Shown here piece by piece: positions 9,226 to 17,603 of a stretch of DNA of 64,000 bases. Source of the DNA: CAYWNA01 sp964459305 (lineage in GTDB: Bacteria; Planctomycetota; Planctomycetia; Pirellulales; Pirellulaceae); assembly GCA_964459305.1 (NCBI GenBank), contig CAYWNA010000008.1, forward strand, positions 61,574 through 125,573, written 5' to 3'. Made by a program: the position numbers and the translations under genes. The notes beneath the pieces are model-generated. The model did not search any database. It worked only from the letters and a program-made list of their open reading frames with translations, and was not told the DNA's origin. How positions within the stretch are numbered: position 1 is the first letter of the stretch; the number at the start of each line of letters is the position of its first letter.

Positions 9226-10044
9226 CTAGGCTTGCCCAACTCCGGCAGAGGGACGCGTCATTGCCAGCACTTCGTCCAAGACAAGGCCGTTGCACCCGAT
9301 ACCACTGCCACCGTGGATTGTGGGGCGACCGTGCCAGTCCGTGAAAGTTCCACCCGCTTCTTCAAGAACAGGCTGAAGTGCAGCGGCATCCCAAAGGTTC
9401 ATGACAGGGTCAAGCATCAACTCGGCACGACCGGTGGCGACCAGCAGGTAGCCATAGGCGTCGCCCCAAGTGCGGGTGATATACGCCGTCTTCTCCAATG
9501 CACGATAGACTTCTGCGACCCCACATTCCTCGAACGAGTCGACCTGCGACGTGACGAACAGGCCGTCGGCAATCCTCGCCTTTGTCGAAACACGTGTCGG
9601 TTTCGGCTCTGCATTACCTTTCACGTACCACGCCCCATGTCCGTTCGCTGCGTACACGCACTCGCCAAGTGCGGGGATGTCGATCACCCCGACGACGCTA
9701 TTCGTTTCGTACTCAACGGCCACCAACGTTGCATAGAGCGGGACTCCACTGATAAACGACTTGGTGCCATCGATTGGGTCCAGGATCCACCGGTAGCCTG
9801 AATCGCCGGCCTGCTCGCCATACTCTTCGCCCAGGATGCCATCCCGCGGAAAAGCCTCAGCGATTCTGCTTCGCAAAAGCTGTTCGGCCCCGCGATCGGC
9901 CTCGGTGACCGGCGAGTTGTCTTCCTTACGGTCGACCTGGAAGTTGTCTTGTTGAAACAACTCCAGGGTGGATCGGCCGGCCTCGCGCGCGGCCGACAGA
10001 GCAAGCTCCAAACGGGCTCGGACTTCGGTGTCGTGGCTTGTCAT
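9226..10044 (-). CDS. hisN: Histidinol-phosphatase, inositol monophosphatase family
   Basis: A 272-residue magnesium-dependent phosphatase of the IMPase fold. Metal-site motifs are ILGEEYGE, LDPIDGTKSFISGVPLYATL and WDAAALQPVLEEAGG. The SFISGVPLYATL variant after DPIDGTK is characteristic of HisN-type histidinol-phosphatases rather than SuhB. HisN dephosphorylates histidinol phosphate in histidine synthesis. hisI and hisG occur together at 56.5-57.9 kb, which agrees with a dispersed histidine pathway. The substrate is inferred from the motif; generic inositol phosphatase activity remains possible. Confidence 0.83.
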   Translation of the reverse strand: MTSHDTEVRARLELALSAAREAGRSTLELFQQDNFQVDRKEDNSPVTEADRGAEQLLRSRIAEAFPRDGILGEEYGEQAGDSGYRWILDPIDGTKSFISGVPLYATLVAVEYETNSVVGVIDIPALGECVYAANGHGAWYVKGNAEPKPTRVSTKARIADGLFVTSQVDSFEECGVAEVYRALEKTAYITRTWGDAYGYLLVATGRAELMLDPVMNLWDAAALQPVLEEAGGTFTDWHGRPTIHGGSGIGCNGLVLDEVLAMTRPSAGVGQA

Positions 10045-10212
10045 ATTGCGTCAGAGATCCTCGATGTGACTTTGGGCAAAGCGGCACCTGGGCTGGTCCA
10101 GCGTGGACGCAGTTGGGAGCCGAAGTTTGATGTGACGCGCCTCGAAATGCCAAGGATCATTCGGAGAATTGTAATCACCTTCTGCGCGAGGGCTGCGAAA
10201 ACCCGATCATCA

Positions 10213-10278
10213 GATAGTCGCCGTGTTCTCCGAACTCGGTGCCATAACTCACCGACCTCGGAGAGGACGGCGACAAAC
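10213..10278 (+). repeat. 66-bp imperfect hairpin element, copy A
   Basis: It begins GATAGTCGCCGTGTTCTCCG and ends GGACGGCGACAAAC. The halves pair as GTCGCCGT/ACGGCGAC, TCTCCGA/TCGGAGA and TCGGTG/CACCGA, with two 2x2 mismatches between the blocks. Copies B (16725-16790, inverted) and C (62136-62201) have exactly the same length and differ almost only in the five loop bases. It lies between hisN and the Rrf2 gene. Confidence 0.9.
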
Positions 10279-10302
10279 GTGACAGTCATTTCTCAACCGG
10301 TC

Positions 10303-10743
10303 CTACGTCTCGATGTCTGACGGCTCGGCGGCCGTCCTGCTGGGTGGCTGAGGTGGTTCGAGCAATTTCGACAACTTGATGGCTTCCAGTTGCCTGCGGG
10401 CCGTTTGCGTCACTTCCTGCAAGGCGGTTTGAAGATTGTCGCTCCCGTCTTCCTCCGGGGACGCAGCCTGCTGTTCGCTGTCCATCGGGCCCTCGATGGC
10501 CTCAATGACATCAAGCAGCGAAACCTTGTCCGGCGACTTGGTCAATGAATAGCCACCATCGACGCCGCGCGTCGATCTCAAGACACCGTGAGTCACCAGC
10601 ATGCGCAGAATCTGCAGTAGGAACCGTTCTGGCATGTCCCCTTCAGACGCAAGTTTACTGCAGGGGACTGGCGCAGAGGACTCACTCTTGGCCAGTTGCA
10701 TCGTGGCACGCACAGCGTAAGAGACAGTCCGCGAAAGCTTCAT
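10303..10743 (-). CDS. Rrf2 family transcriptional regulator
   Basis: A 146-residue protein. The N-terminal 85 residues are a clear Rrf2 winged helix: MKLSRTVSYAVRATMQLA, then SEGDMPERFLLQILRML (recognition region) and the wing VDGGYSLTKSPDKVSLLDVIEAIEG. The three cysteines that hold the iron-sulfur cluster in IscR/NsrR/RsrR-type members are absent; the only cysteine visible is Cys28 (VPCSKLA). This copy is therefore probably a cluster-free sensor. The tail is acidic and Pro/Glu-rich. The target is unknown. It is monocistronic on the minus strand and might control itself or hisN downstream. Confidence 0.88.
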   Translation of the reverse strand: MKLSRTVSYAVRATMQLAKSESSAPVPCSKLASEGDMPERFLLQILRMLVTHGVLRSTRGVDGGYSLTKSPDKVSLLDVIEAIEGPMDSEQQAASPEEDGSDNLQTALQEVTQTARRQLEAIKLSKLLEPPQPPSRTAAEPSDIET

Positions 10744-10960
10744 GGTTGTCGCCCGTTACACTTGCGACCGCCGCATTGCCCCTCCCGTGATTTGCTGCAA
10801 TCACACGCCGTCTGTTCCAATAAACGTGCAGCAATCTGGTCCCGCTAAGGTGAAAGGTCATGAAAACAGAATGCAAGGATATATCATACCGAGGCAGAAT
10901 GTCAACTAAGTTCATGGGTTTACGCGAGAATTAACATAGCGATGTCGCCAACGCTGGTTC

Positions 10961-11587
10961 TCAAGACTTGACGTTGTCGCTTGTCTCTTCTGCGGGTTTC
11001 GCATGCGGGTCTTTCTGAAAAAAACCGTGCCAAACCAGCAAAGCCGCGCCACAGACCAGCAGACAGTCCGCAATGTTGAAATTCGGCCAGGTGTACTGTT
11101 CGTATTGGAAGAGGATCCAGTCGCGCACCGCATTGTGGTACCGCTCATCCACGTTGGCGTCGTGCCAGAGCCCCAGACGGTCGTAAAGATTGCCGCCAAT
11201 GCCACCCATCACACACGCCAACGCAATCGTAAGGAGCCGATCGTGAGCGGCGCCAAACCAGAACAGCCAAACCAGGATGGCTACGGCGGCGAAGATGGAA
11301 AGAACGGCAAACCAAGTACTGTAACCTTGCCCAGCGCCGAAAAGCGCGCCTTGGTTAGTTGCCGTCTGAATTCCGATGTACCCCTCCCAGATCCACCACT
11401 CGTTGTTGGGCCGCAACGGCAGACCACCACGCCACTGGAACACCCAGTGTTTGGTAAGCAGATCGGCGGCGCAGCCGATTACAGAAATGGAAAGAAAGGC
11501 GACGTAGCGGTTCCTGGGAATCGCCAAACGGTGGGCGTGTTCAGTTGCCTTCGAGCTTGCTTGCGCACTTGACACAACAAGGTGCAT
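10961..11587 (-). CDS. lspA: Lipoprotein signal peptidase (signal peptidase II)
   Basis: A 208-residue inner-membrane aspartyl protease that cleaves prolipoprotein signal peptides. Four hydrophobic spans are visible. The catalytic dyad is Asp136 in GGIGGNLYDRL and Asp174 in WPNFNIADCLLV, with the substrate-site NQGALFG (residues 78-84). It is longer than the E. coli enzyme (164) because of an N-terminal leader and an insertion around residues 138-165, as is common in planctomycetes. The ATG at 11587 lies 47 bases inside the upstream DksA-like gene, so the two are probably co-translated. Confidence 0.95.
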   Translation of the reverse strand: MHLVVSSAQASSKATEHAHRLAIPRNRYVAFLSISVIGCAADLLTKHWVFQWRGGLPLRPNNEWWIWEGYIGIQTATNQGALFGAGQGYSTWFAVLSIFAAVAILVWLFWFGAAHDRLLTIALACVMGGIGGNLYDRLGLWHDANVDERYHNAVRDWILFQYEQYTWPNFNIADCLLVCGAALLVWHGFFQKDPHAKPAEETSDNVKS

Positions 11588-11912
11588 ACGGAATGGCGTT
11601 CAGACGGGTCTTGGGAATGCGTCCGCCGCATTCGACACAGCTACCATAAACGGCGTCTTCAATCCGTTCAAGAGCAGCTTCGATCATGTCAAGCGTCGTT
11701 TCGTCGTTTTGCATCAGATTGAGCGTGAATTCCTGCTCGTAGTTGTCCGTTCCCACGTCGGCCATGTGAATCGGCATAATAGAGAGGTCGCCGCTAGCTT
11801 CGGCCCGAGTTTTGTTCAGCGCCGCATCCGCCATTGCATGGACGTCTCCACGCAACCGAGATCGCAGAGCCAGCAAGCGTTCCTTGTAAACTTTCATCTC
11901 GGGCTTCTTCAT
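11541..11912 (-). CDS. DksA/TraR-type C4 zinc-finger protein
   Basis: The ATG at 11912 is preceded by GGAGGGAAAAGA, an excellent ribosome site, giving 123 residues. The longer ORF from 11996 has no such site. An N-terminal helical hairpin (YKERLLALRSRL ... DNYEQEFTLNLM) leads to the zinc finger CVECGGRIPKTRLNAIPYAP then CVKC, the C4 pattern of DksA/TraR proteins. Such proteins bind in the RNA polymerase secondary channel or act as general regulators. The acidic DxxDxA tip of classic DksA is not obvious, so a true DksA role is uncertain. The gene overlaps lspA downstream. Confidence 0.85.
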   Translation of the reverse strand: MKKPEMKVYKERLLALRSRLRGDVHAMADAALNKTRAEASGDLSIMPIHMADVGTDNYEQEFTLNLMQNDETTLDMIEAALERIEDAVYGSCVECGGRIPKTRLNAIPYAPCCVKCASKLEGN

Positions 11913-12228
11913 TCTTTTCCCTCCACAACTCGATTCACCGCCAGATTGATTCCAGGCGCACAGGCAAATGTGAACCAATCGGACGACTATCCTCACAGCC
12001 CCTCAAGTTTAATCGGCGCCGGCCCATTTGTCAAAAGGGGGCAGTCCCCGAACGTGCGGCGAACGGCCCCGGCGGCAAGTGTCAAAATCACAACTTCTTG
12101 ATGAGTAGGAGCTTGGAACGCAAGATTTTTTTCGAGGAATGCCAAGAACCGTTCTTTCCGCCGCCAGTTACGCAGATTGGTCATCTGGGATTTCGGCCAT
12201 CACAGGGACACTCATCCTTAGAGTTTCG

Positions 12229-13896
12229 TCATTTCTCCCCAATCCGCGTCGTCGCCCAGACGGCCAATTCCTCGCGGAATATTTTGGCGTTGTGCCGAAT
12301 ATCTACTGGCAAAGATGAGTGGATGAGTATGTCTCGAATCCCGCGGGTGAGTGGGTGAGACTGCGCGATGTCCATCAGTTCGTCCAGCAGTTCGTTTCGC
12401 CCCGCACGATCTGTCGGGCGCCTATCCGGCCACGGCTCCACAATGACCACCGGACGTTGCTTGCCGCGCGGGCCAACGCCAACCAGTGCGGAACGATAGA
12501 CCCGTTCGTGCCGATTGAAGATCGCCTCGCAAGGAACCGTGTACATCGGCCCGTCTTCTGTCTCCAAACGATGTGACTTGCGACCGCAGAACCAGAACCG
12601 ATCCTGTTGGTCCAAATAGCCAAGGTCCCCCATGCGATGCCACACGGCGTTGCCGTCCCGGATCTTGTGCAGTGGATTCGCTTCGACTCGTGTGACGTAC
12701 TCGGTGGTGACAACCGGCCCTTTGACAATCAACTCGCCGATCTCTCCACAAGGCAATTCCTCGACGTCCTCAATCATCGAAATCGGACCCTCGTCGATGC
12801 GGATCACTTTCCACTGGATGCCGGGAAAGCGACGGCCAACACACGTCCCAGCCCCCTGCTCGCTTTTCGCGGCCGTTTCGCCCAAGACTTCTGTGGCCGA
12901 GGTCGAAGCGACCGGCAACGATTCGGTCGCACCATACGGCGTATGCACGCCGCCGTCGGGATGGATGGCGGCCGTCATCCGCCGCAAGACGTGTGGCGGA
13001 ACCGGCGCCCCGGCCGACAACACGCGTCGCAACGTGGGAAGTTTGACATTTTGCTCTTCGCAGTACCGGCCAACGACGTTCAACAAAGCCGGTGAACCAA
13101 ACGCTTGCGTTACTTTCCAGTCCAGCGCAGCTTCGATGATGTTCCGTGGATCGACTTTGGCCGGCCGCGTGAAGTCCATGTCGGGGATGATGGTCGACAC
13201 GCCCATGGCGCAGTTGAACAACGCGAACAGCGGAAACCCTGGAAGATCGAGTTCGCCGGGCTGGATGTTGTAGAAATCACGGAGCTCGTCAACCTGGCGG
13301 TCGAAGTTGCCGTGACGGTACAAAACGCCTTTTGGTGGGCCCGTGCTTCCGGTGGTGAAGATAATGGCAGCCGGATCATCAGCCACCGTCGCCACCGGCT
13401 GAAAATCGGAACTCAATTGCCGCTCGCGCAGTTGCCGAATCGTCGCACCAAACCAGAACCACCGACGTCCTACGGTCACGTTGTATTTCGCCTTTGGGAA
13501 TCGCCGCCCCAAGAATTTACGCACCGCGTGCGCGAGTGAAATGGCCACGAATCCTTCTGGCTTGACGTCCTCCAGGCATCGAATCAGGTTTCGACGCCCC
13601 ATCCCAGGATCGATCAGCACCGTAACCACACCCGCCTTGAACATCGCAAAAACGAGCGAAATGAAATCGATACCAGGACGGACCATTAATACGAGGCGTG
13701 TCCCGCCGACGTCGCCGATCGAGCTTAACCCATCGGCCAACAGCGTGCTGTCTTCATCCAACTCGCGGAAAGTGACGGAGCGGTATTGGCGTTTGCCATT
13801 CGCATCTCTTCCCAGCGGCTCAACCACAGCAATGCCGTCAGGATCTCTCTGCGCAGTGAGTGAAAGCCGGTGCGCGACGTTGACGATGTCTTTCAT
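12229..13896 (-). CDS. OleC-like AMP-dependent synthetase/ligase
   Basis: The ATG at 13896 (MKDIVNVAHRLS) gives 555 residues. ANL-superfamily motifs are present: the phosphate loop FTTGSTGPPKGVLYRHGNF, the adenine motif TPYGATESLPV, and GDLGYLDQQDRFWFCGRKSH with the hinge. The sequences GVLYRHGNF and LRRVLSAGAPVPPHVLRR resemble OleC, the ATP-dependent beta-lactone synthetase of long-chain olefin synthesis, more than ordinary acyl-CoA ligases. None of oleA, oleB or oleD is adjacent, so the pathway role is inference. The first 19 residues of the longer ORF (start 13953) look non-native. It is a single-gene unit with a 120-bp repeat immediately upstream. Confidence 0.82.
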   Translation of the reverse strand: MKDIVNVAHRLSLTAQRDPDGIAVVEPLGRDANGKRQYRSVTFRELDEDSTLLADGLSSIGDVGGTRLVLMVRPGIDFISLVFAMFKAGVVTVLIDPGMGRRNLIRCLEDVKPEGFVAISLAHAVRKFLGRRFPKAKYNVTVGRRWFWFGATIRQLRERQLSSDFQPVATVADDPAAIIFTTGSTGPPKGVLYRHGNFDRQVDELRDFYNIQPGELDLPGFPLFALFNCAMGVSTIIPDMDFTRPAKVDPRNIIEAALDWKVTQAFGSPALLNVVGRYCEEQNVKLPTLRRVLSAGAPVPPHVLRRMTAAIHPDGGVHTPYGATESLPVASTSATEVLGETAAKSEQGAGTCVGRRFPGIQWKVIRIDEGPISMIEDVEELPCGEIGELIVKGPVVTTEYVTRVEANPLHKIRDGNAVWHRMGDLGYLDQQDRFWFCGRKSHRLETEDGPMYTVPCEAIFNRHERVYRSALVGVGPRGKQRPVVIVEPWPDRRPTDRAGRNELLDELMDIAQSHPLTRGIRDILIHSSLPVDIRHNAKIFREELAVWATTRIGEK

Positions 13897-13943
13897 GTTG
13901 TGCTCTTTGGCAGGACCCGTTGCAGCGTGTACGCGTCGTTTAA

Positions 13944-14064
13944 CCGCGGACAAGTCTGACCTGTAGCCGAACTCGCCAGAGTTTGGTTTTCCCTACGCAG
14001 GCCAAAGTCTGGCGACTTCGGCTACAGTGCGGAAAAGTGTCAATCCTGGCCGCGGGTGGTGTAT
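13944..14064. repeat. REP-like palindromic element R1, left arm of 120-bp inverted repeat
   Basis: The core, 13961-14027, starts CTGTAGCCGAACTCGCCAGA and ends TCTGGCGACTTCGGCTACAG. It is a long hairpin with conserved C-C and G-G mismatches. With its flanks it is nearly identical, in reverse orientation, to 16573-16691. The pair brackets the two secreted-protein genes between them. Confidence 0.9.
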
Positions 14065-14131
14065 ACGAACCAATTCCAGAATCACTTTTTCGTTTCCTAA
14101 GTCGCCCCGATGACTGCCCAGCCCCCCAAGC

Positions 14132-15406
14132 CTATTTGATCAGCCGTGCGTTGAGCCAATTGGCATAGTCCAGGACGTCGCCTCGCTCGGCAGAGTCGAC
14201 AATCAGAGCCATGCGTCGCACGCCCGTGACGTCAACCGTGGCGGGGATGGGCTCCGCCGAGCCTCGCACGATCGGGCTCGCGTAGGCCTGCGCCCACATG
14301 CCGGACGAGTCGGGCAACAGAACGCGAAACGCGACGCTGCCCCCCAGTCCTGCTCCATCATCCAGCGCCAATTCGGCTTGAAACTCTCGATAGCGCCCGT
14401 CCAGATCGTATGCCAGACGAGAGGTGCTGTGCATTCCCAACCCCTTGGCAAATACACGACCCGCGTTACGCAGACGGCCGTCGAGCACGTTTCGATCCGC
14501 GCGGAAAGACCACCGTCTCGCCAGGAACGTTACGTGTTTGTAGCCTAGCGGCTGTAGGTCGGAAAGGTAGGTGACACGCTCGCCGAAGGGCCGCAGCAAA
14601 GCAAGCTCTCCCCAAACCGTTTCAGAATCCGCCTCCAATTCGATCGATCCGGGCAAGCTGAAACGCACGAACGCATCATCCGATTCGGTATTTTCCACGA
14701 CCAGCAGGCTACCGTCGCGAAATCCCAGCAGACAATGAAAACCTCGCGTCTTCGGCGCATCAATCAGAGCCGGGTTGAAGACCACGGCGGCCGTTCTATC
14801 GACAGAAATATCAACTTCTCTTCCTTCGGTGGAGATGGAGATGCACATTGTGTCGTCCGGATCCGCTCCGGATGGTTCGCGCACCGCTGCGACAACGCCA
14901 GTCACTTCATCGCCATTCTCCAGCAGTAGCCGATCTTCCCCGCCAGTGGCCGACGCAATCTTGTCGTGCAGCCGATCGCGTTCGAAGGGCGCGACGGGCG
15001 GATTGAAGATCACGCCGCGGACAAGCGAAAGCGGCAGACGCGTTTGGCCCCACGGGTCTCCATAGACCGTTAGACGATCGTCCGCAATGTCCAGTACCTC
15101 CGCCATAAGCAAAGAGCCGTTTGTCAACAGGATTTGCGTGCCGTCACAGGAGTCCTGATACGCTCCCCAGTGCACCAAATCCGCCGCGCGCAGCACGCGG
15201 CGCGAACCGGCAAGATCGAAAACCACATTCCAGTCTTTGTCGATCGCTGTGACACGGGCCTGAAAAGGTCTGTTGCCCACCGGGACGGCAAGGTCGAGCC
15301 CCGACTTCGGCTGTTGGGCTACAACGGCCGAGCACACAAGAACCGCGAGTAGAAAGCCGGCGCACAAATGGGGTCGGGTGTTCAGGGATTCATTTTTCGC
15401 GGTCAT
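14132..15406 (-). CDS. Secreted NPCBM-domain protein
   Basis: From the ATG at 15406 (an alternative in-frame ATG is at 15418) the protein has 424 residues. An N-terminal signal (LCAGFLLAVLVCSAVVAQQ) is followed by a beta-rich region of unknown type and a C-terminal NPCBM/NEW2-like domain (about residues 270-424), with WSFRADRNVLDGRLRNAGRV, FAKGLGMHSTSRLAYDLDG and ANWLNARLIK. NPCBM domains bind carbohydrate, so the protein may attach to polysaccharide outside the membrane. The first dozen residues (TAKNESLNTRP) are translated from a palindromic repeat that overlaps the start. It follows, and may be transcribed with, the cyclase-like gene upstream. Confidence 0.75.
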   Translation of the reverse strand: MTAKNESLNTRPHLCAGFLLAVLVCSAVVAQQPKSGLDLAVPVGNRPFQARVTAIDKDWNVVFDLAGSRRVLRAADLVHWGAYQDSCDGTQILLTNGSLLMAEVLDIADDRLTVYGDPWGQTRLPLSLVRGVIFNPPVAPFERDRLHDKIASATGGEDRLLLENGDEVTGVVAAVREPSGADPDDTMCISISTEGREVDISVDRTAAVVFNPALIDAPKTRGFHCLLGFRDGSLLVVENTESDDAFVRFSLPGSIELEADSETVWGELALLRPFGERVTYLSDLQPLGYKHVTFLARRWSFRADRNVLDGRLRNAGRVFAKGLGMHSTSRLAYDLDGRYREFQAELALDDGAGLGGSVAFRVLLPDSSGMWAQAYASPIVRGSAEPIPATVDVTGVRRMALIVDSAERGDVLDYANWLNARLIK

Positions 15407-15465
15407 AGATCGTCCCATCAGTATTTGTTTTCCCGCGAAAGGTGAATCCCTGAACACCCGATCCC
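15371..15465. repeat. Palindromic element overlapping the NPCBM gene start
   Basis: Arms 15371-15402 and 15433-15465 share GGGTGTTCAGGGATTCA and TTTCGCGG in inverted orientation, with a 30-base centre. The left arm is inside the coding region (codons 1-12 of the NPCBM gene) and the right arm lies in the 5' untranslated part. The hairpin would place the start codon in its loop. Confidence 0.85.
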
Positions 15466-15486
15466 TAACACGACGGCCGTGGCAGT

Positions 15487-16545
15487 TCAGTGCTGAAAAA
15501 TCGGCAGACAATTGTTCGGCATTTGCAGAATAATACAGGCCATGCCGGTGCCGTATTCGGGGGAGATGGAATCGAACCACGAGCCATCTTCTTTCTGCCT
15601 GGCCAATAGGGCATCGCACACCGCAGGATACCATTGAAGCCAGCGCTCGCCGCCGGCCTGCCACATTGCCTGGACCGCGTAGTAGTGGCCGTAGAAGTAA
15701 TGCGTTTCGCGTGCCACGGCTTTGGTGCGCGGAACGTGTTTCCTCAGGTACTCCAATCCCCTTTCGATCTCTTCACCTTCGTAGATACCGGCACTGTACA
15801 ACGCCACGACGCCGGCGGCGCTGCGAGGGAAACGGCTGTCGCCCGGTTGGGAGAGCATGTACATGAAACCGCCGTCGGGATTCTGGCTGCGCTTCACATA
15901 GTCGACACATCGATCGATCGTCTTGTTGGGAACAAAGATCCCGGCATTTCGTGCGGCTCGCAACGCCATGACTTGGCAGATTGTCACCGAGATGTCTGCT
16001 TCCTGACGTTTGGGCTCATAACGCCACCCGCCTTCGTCGTTTTGCGTGTTGACGATCAATTCGACGGCAGCGGCCAGCTTCTCGCGCACCGCGGAATCCC
16101 GATGCATCCCGTAGACCTCGGCCAGGAAGAGAGTAGCAAAGCCGTGCCCATACATGGGACCGTGACTGGCCGCGTCCGACACGATGAACCCGCTGTCACG
16201 GGCATTCTTCAGAACGAACGACACGCAACCGTTCAATTCTCGGCCGTGGGGTCCTCGCCCAGGCGTACTACCGTTGGCCAAGAAGGCCATGCCGGCCAAA
16301 CTGCAGATCGCCACGTTGCGGCCATACCCGCCGCTGCCAAAAGAGCCGTCGTCGTTTTGCCGGGACCTCAGATAGGAAAGCCCTGCCTTGATCGCCTTGT
16401 GCGTTTCAGGTGTCATCAATTCCGCCGAAGCCTCACGTGGCCCCGGCGCGGAATCCTGAGACAGGACGGCCCCGCCGACCCCGCACCACGCCAGACCGAA
16501 CGTTGCGGCACCAGCTAGAAACCCTCGGCGATGTGCTACCAACAT
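15487..16545 (-). CDS. Secreted squalene-cyclase/prenyltransferase-fold protein
   Basis: From the ATG at 16545 there are 352 residues, beginning with a twin-arginine-like signal (AHRRGFLAGAATFGLAW). The rest is a run of alpha-toroid repeats with the QW-like pattern: LSYLRSRQNDDGSFGSG, IVNTQNDEGGWRYEP, YVKRSQNPDGGFMYML and LLARQKEDGSWFDSIS. This is the fold of terpene cyclases and prenyltransferase beta subunits. The DxDD cyclase acid motif is not seen, and many planctomycete relatives are exported, so cyclase activity is doubtful. It sits between two inverted 120-bp repeats with the NPCBM gene. Confidence 0.82.
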   Translation of the reverse strand: MLVAHRRGFLAGAATFGLAWCGVGGAVLSQDSAPGPREASAELMTPETHKAIKAGLSYLRSRQNDDGSFGSGGYGRNVAICSLAGMAFLANGSTPGRGPHGRELNGCVSFVLKNARDSGFIVSDAASHGPMYGHGFATLFLAEVYGMHRDSAVREKLAAAVELIVNTQNDEGGWRYEPKRQEADISVTICQVMALRAARNAGIFVPNKTIDRCVDYVKRSQNPDGGFMYMLSQPGDSRFPRSAAGVVALYSAGIYEGEEIERGLEYLRKHVPRTKAVARETHYFYGHYYAVQAMWQAGGERWLQWYPAVCDALLARQKEDGSWFDSISPEYGTGMACIILQMPNNCLPIFQH

Positions 16546-16572
16546 ATCTCTGTGTCCTCTCAAAAACGCGAT

Positions 16573-16691
16573 ATACCACCCGCGGCCAGGATTGACACTT
16601 CTCCGCATGTAGCCGAAGTCGCCAGACTTTGGTCTGCGTACGGAAAAACCAAACTCTGGCGAGTTCGGCTACAGGTCAGGCATGTCCGTGG
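16573..16691. repeat. REP-like palindromic element R2, right arm of 120-bp inverted repeat
   Basis: The reverse complement matches 13944-14064 almost throughout, including flanks such as GTGTCAATCCTGGCCGCGGG. The hairpin core is at 16608-16674. It lies in the upstream region of the cyclase-like gene and so may overlap its promoter. Confidence 0.9.
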
Positions 16692-16724
16692 ATGGTATAG
16701 CATCGGCCGTGAAACAACTATCGC

Positions 16725-16790
16725 GTTTGTCGCCGTCCTCTCCGAGGTCGGTGAGGGAAGGCACCGCGTTCGGAGAACACGGCGACTATC
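16725..16790 (-). repeat. 66-bp imperfect hairpin element, copy B
   Basis: Inverted relative to copies A and C. On the minus strand it differs from copy C at one stem base and in the five loop bases (CTTCC). It lies 34 bases beyond REP-like element R2 and 58 bases from the end of the downstream gene of the DUF4175 operon. Confidence 0.9.
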
Positions 16791-16847
16791 TGTCTTCTGG
16801 CCTTCGAAGGCTTTGCTCGAAAGCCGGCATTTCTTGATCGACGGTCC

Positions 16848-17603
16848 TTAGCGTCTCTCTTCCGCAAGCCTTTTGTAATACTCCTCGATCAGCTTCTCGT
16901 ATTTCGGCAAGAACTCTTCCGGCGCGCTGCTCTGCAACTGATCGCGCACCTTGGCCGGCAGATGCCCCCATACCTCGTTCAGCATCGCCTTCATCCGATC
17001 CAAGTCGGCACGGCTGTCTCCGGACCTGCCGATTCGTGGTGTACTGTCCTTTGCGGCACGGTTGTTGCCCTGGTTTTCGCCGGTGCCGGCCTTACTGCCG
17101 CTGCCCGGTTTTCCCTTTGGTTTCTTCTCACCACCACCGGCGCACTGACCGCTCGAACACTGCTTCTTCAGTTGTTCGATTAGCACATCCAGATCAGCGA
17201 CGATCTCCTTGTGCAGTCGTTGGGTCCGTTCCGATGTATCCCGCTGGGCGATCAAACCTTCGGCCGCACGCATCCGGCGGCTGATGGAGATGAGTGGATT
17301 GGACGTCTCCTCGCCGAGGTCCTCGCCCTCGCCAAGCTGCCGAAGCAACTGGCGATCCAGATCCGAAGCAGGTTCCCCATCGTTAGACTTGGAATTGGTC
17401 TTCGACGGGACTGCATCTAGCCCGTCCAGAAGTTCATTATTCAGATCGTCCAACAACTTATCGTCCAGCGATGTCCCACGATCTGCCGCTCCGGGCGCAC
17501 TCGTTGGCTTGGGATCTTCGCCGCCCAACGCCAATGGCACTGCCATCATCGAAAGCATCGCGGCAGAACCAAACTGAATCAACAACGACCGAATCACAAT
17601 CAT
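16848..17603 (-). CDS. Exported hypothetical protein, last gene of DUF4175 operon
   Basis: A 251-residue protein with a signal peptide (MLSMMAVPLALGGED). A Leu/Asp-rich helical part (DDKLLDDLNNELLDGLD), an acidic linker, a Gly/Lys-rich low-complexity stretch, and a conserved C-terminal helix pair (GHLPAKVRDQLQSSAPEEFL, EEYYKRLAEERR) follow. The ATG overlaps the DUF4175 stop codon (ATGA), and GGGAGGA lies directly before it, so it is translationally coupled. Similar small proteins follow DUF4175 genes in planctomycetes (family knowledge). A joint role with the giant coiled-coil protein is inferred. No enzymatic motif is visible. Confidence 0.82.
   Translation of the reverse strand: MIVIRSLLIQFGSAAMLSMMAVPLALGGEDPKPTSAPGAADRGTSLDDKLLDDLNNELLDGLDAVPSKTNSKSNDGEPASDLDRQLLRQLGEGEDLGEETSNPLISISRRMRAAEGLIAQRDTSERTQRLHKEIVADLDVLIEQLKKQCSSGQCAGGGEKKPKGKPGSGSKAGTGENQGNNRAAKDSTPRIGRSGDSRADLDRMKAMLNEVWGHLPAKVRDQLQSSAPEEFLPKYEKLIEEYYKRLAEERR

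Noticed and set aside
10213..10278. The 66-bp hairpins as integron attC sites
   Set aside because: The size, conserved mismatches and variable loop fit, but the RYYYAAC and GTTRRRY end boxes are missing, the copies do not flank single cassettes, and there is no integrase.
13944..16691. A composite transposon between the 120-bp inverted repeats
   Set aside because: No transposase or resolvase lies inside, and I could not see a clear target duplication. It is kept only as a candidate passively mobilised unit.
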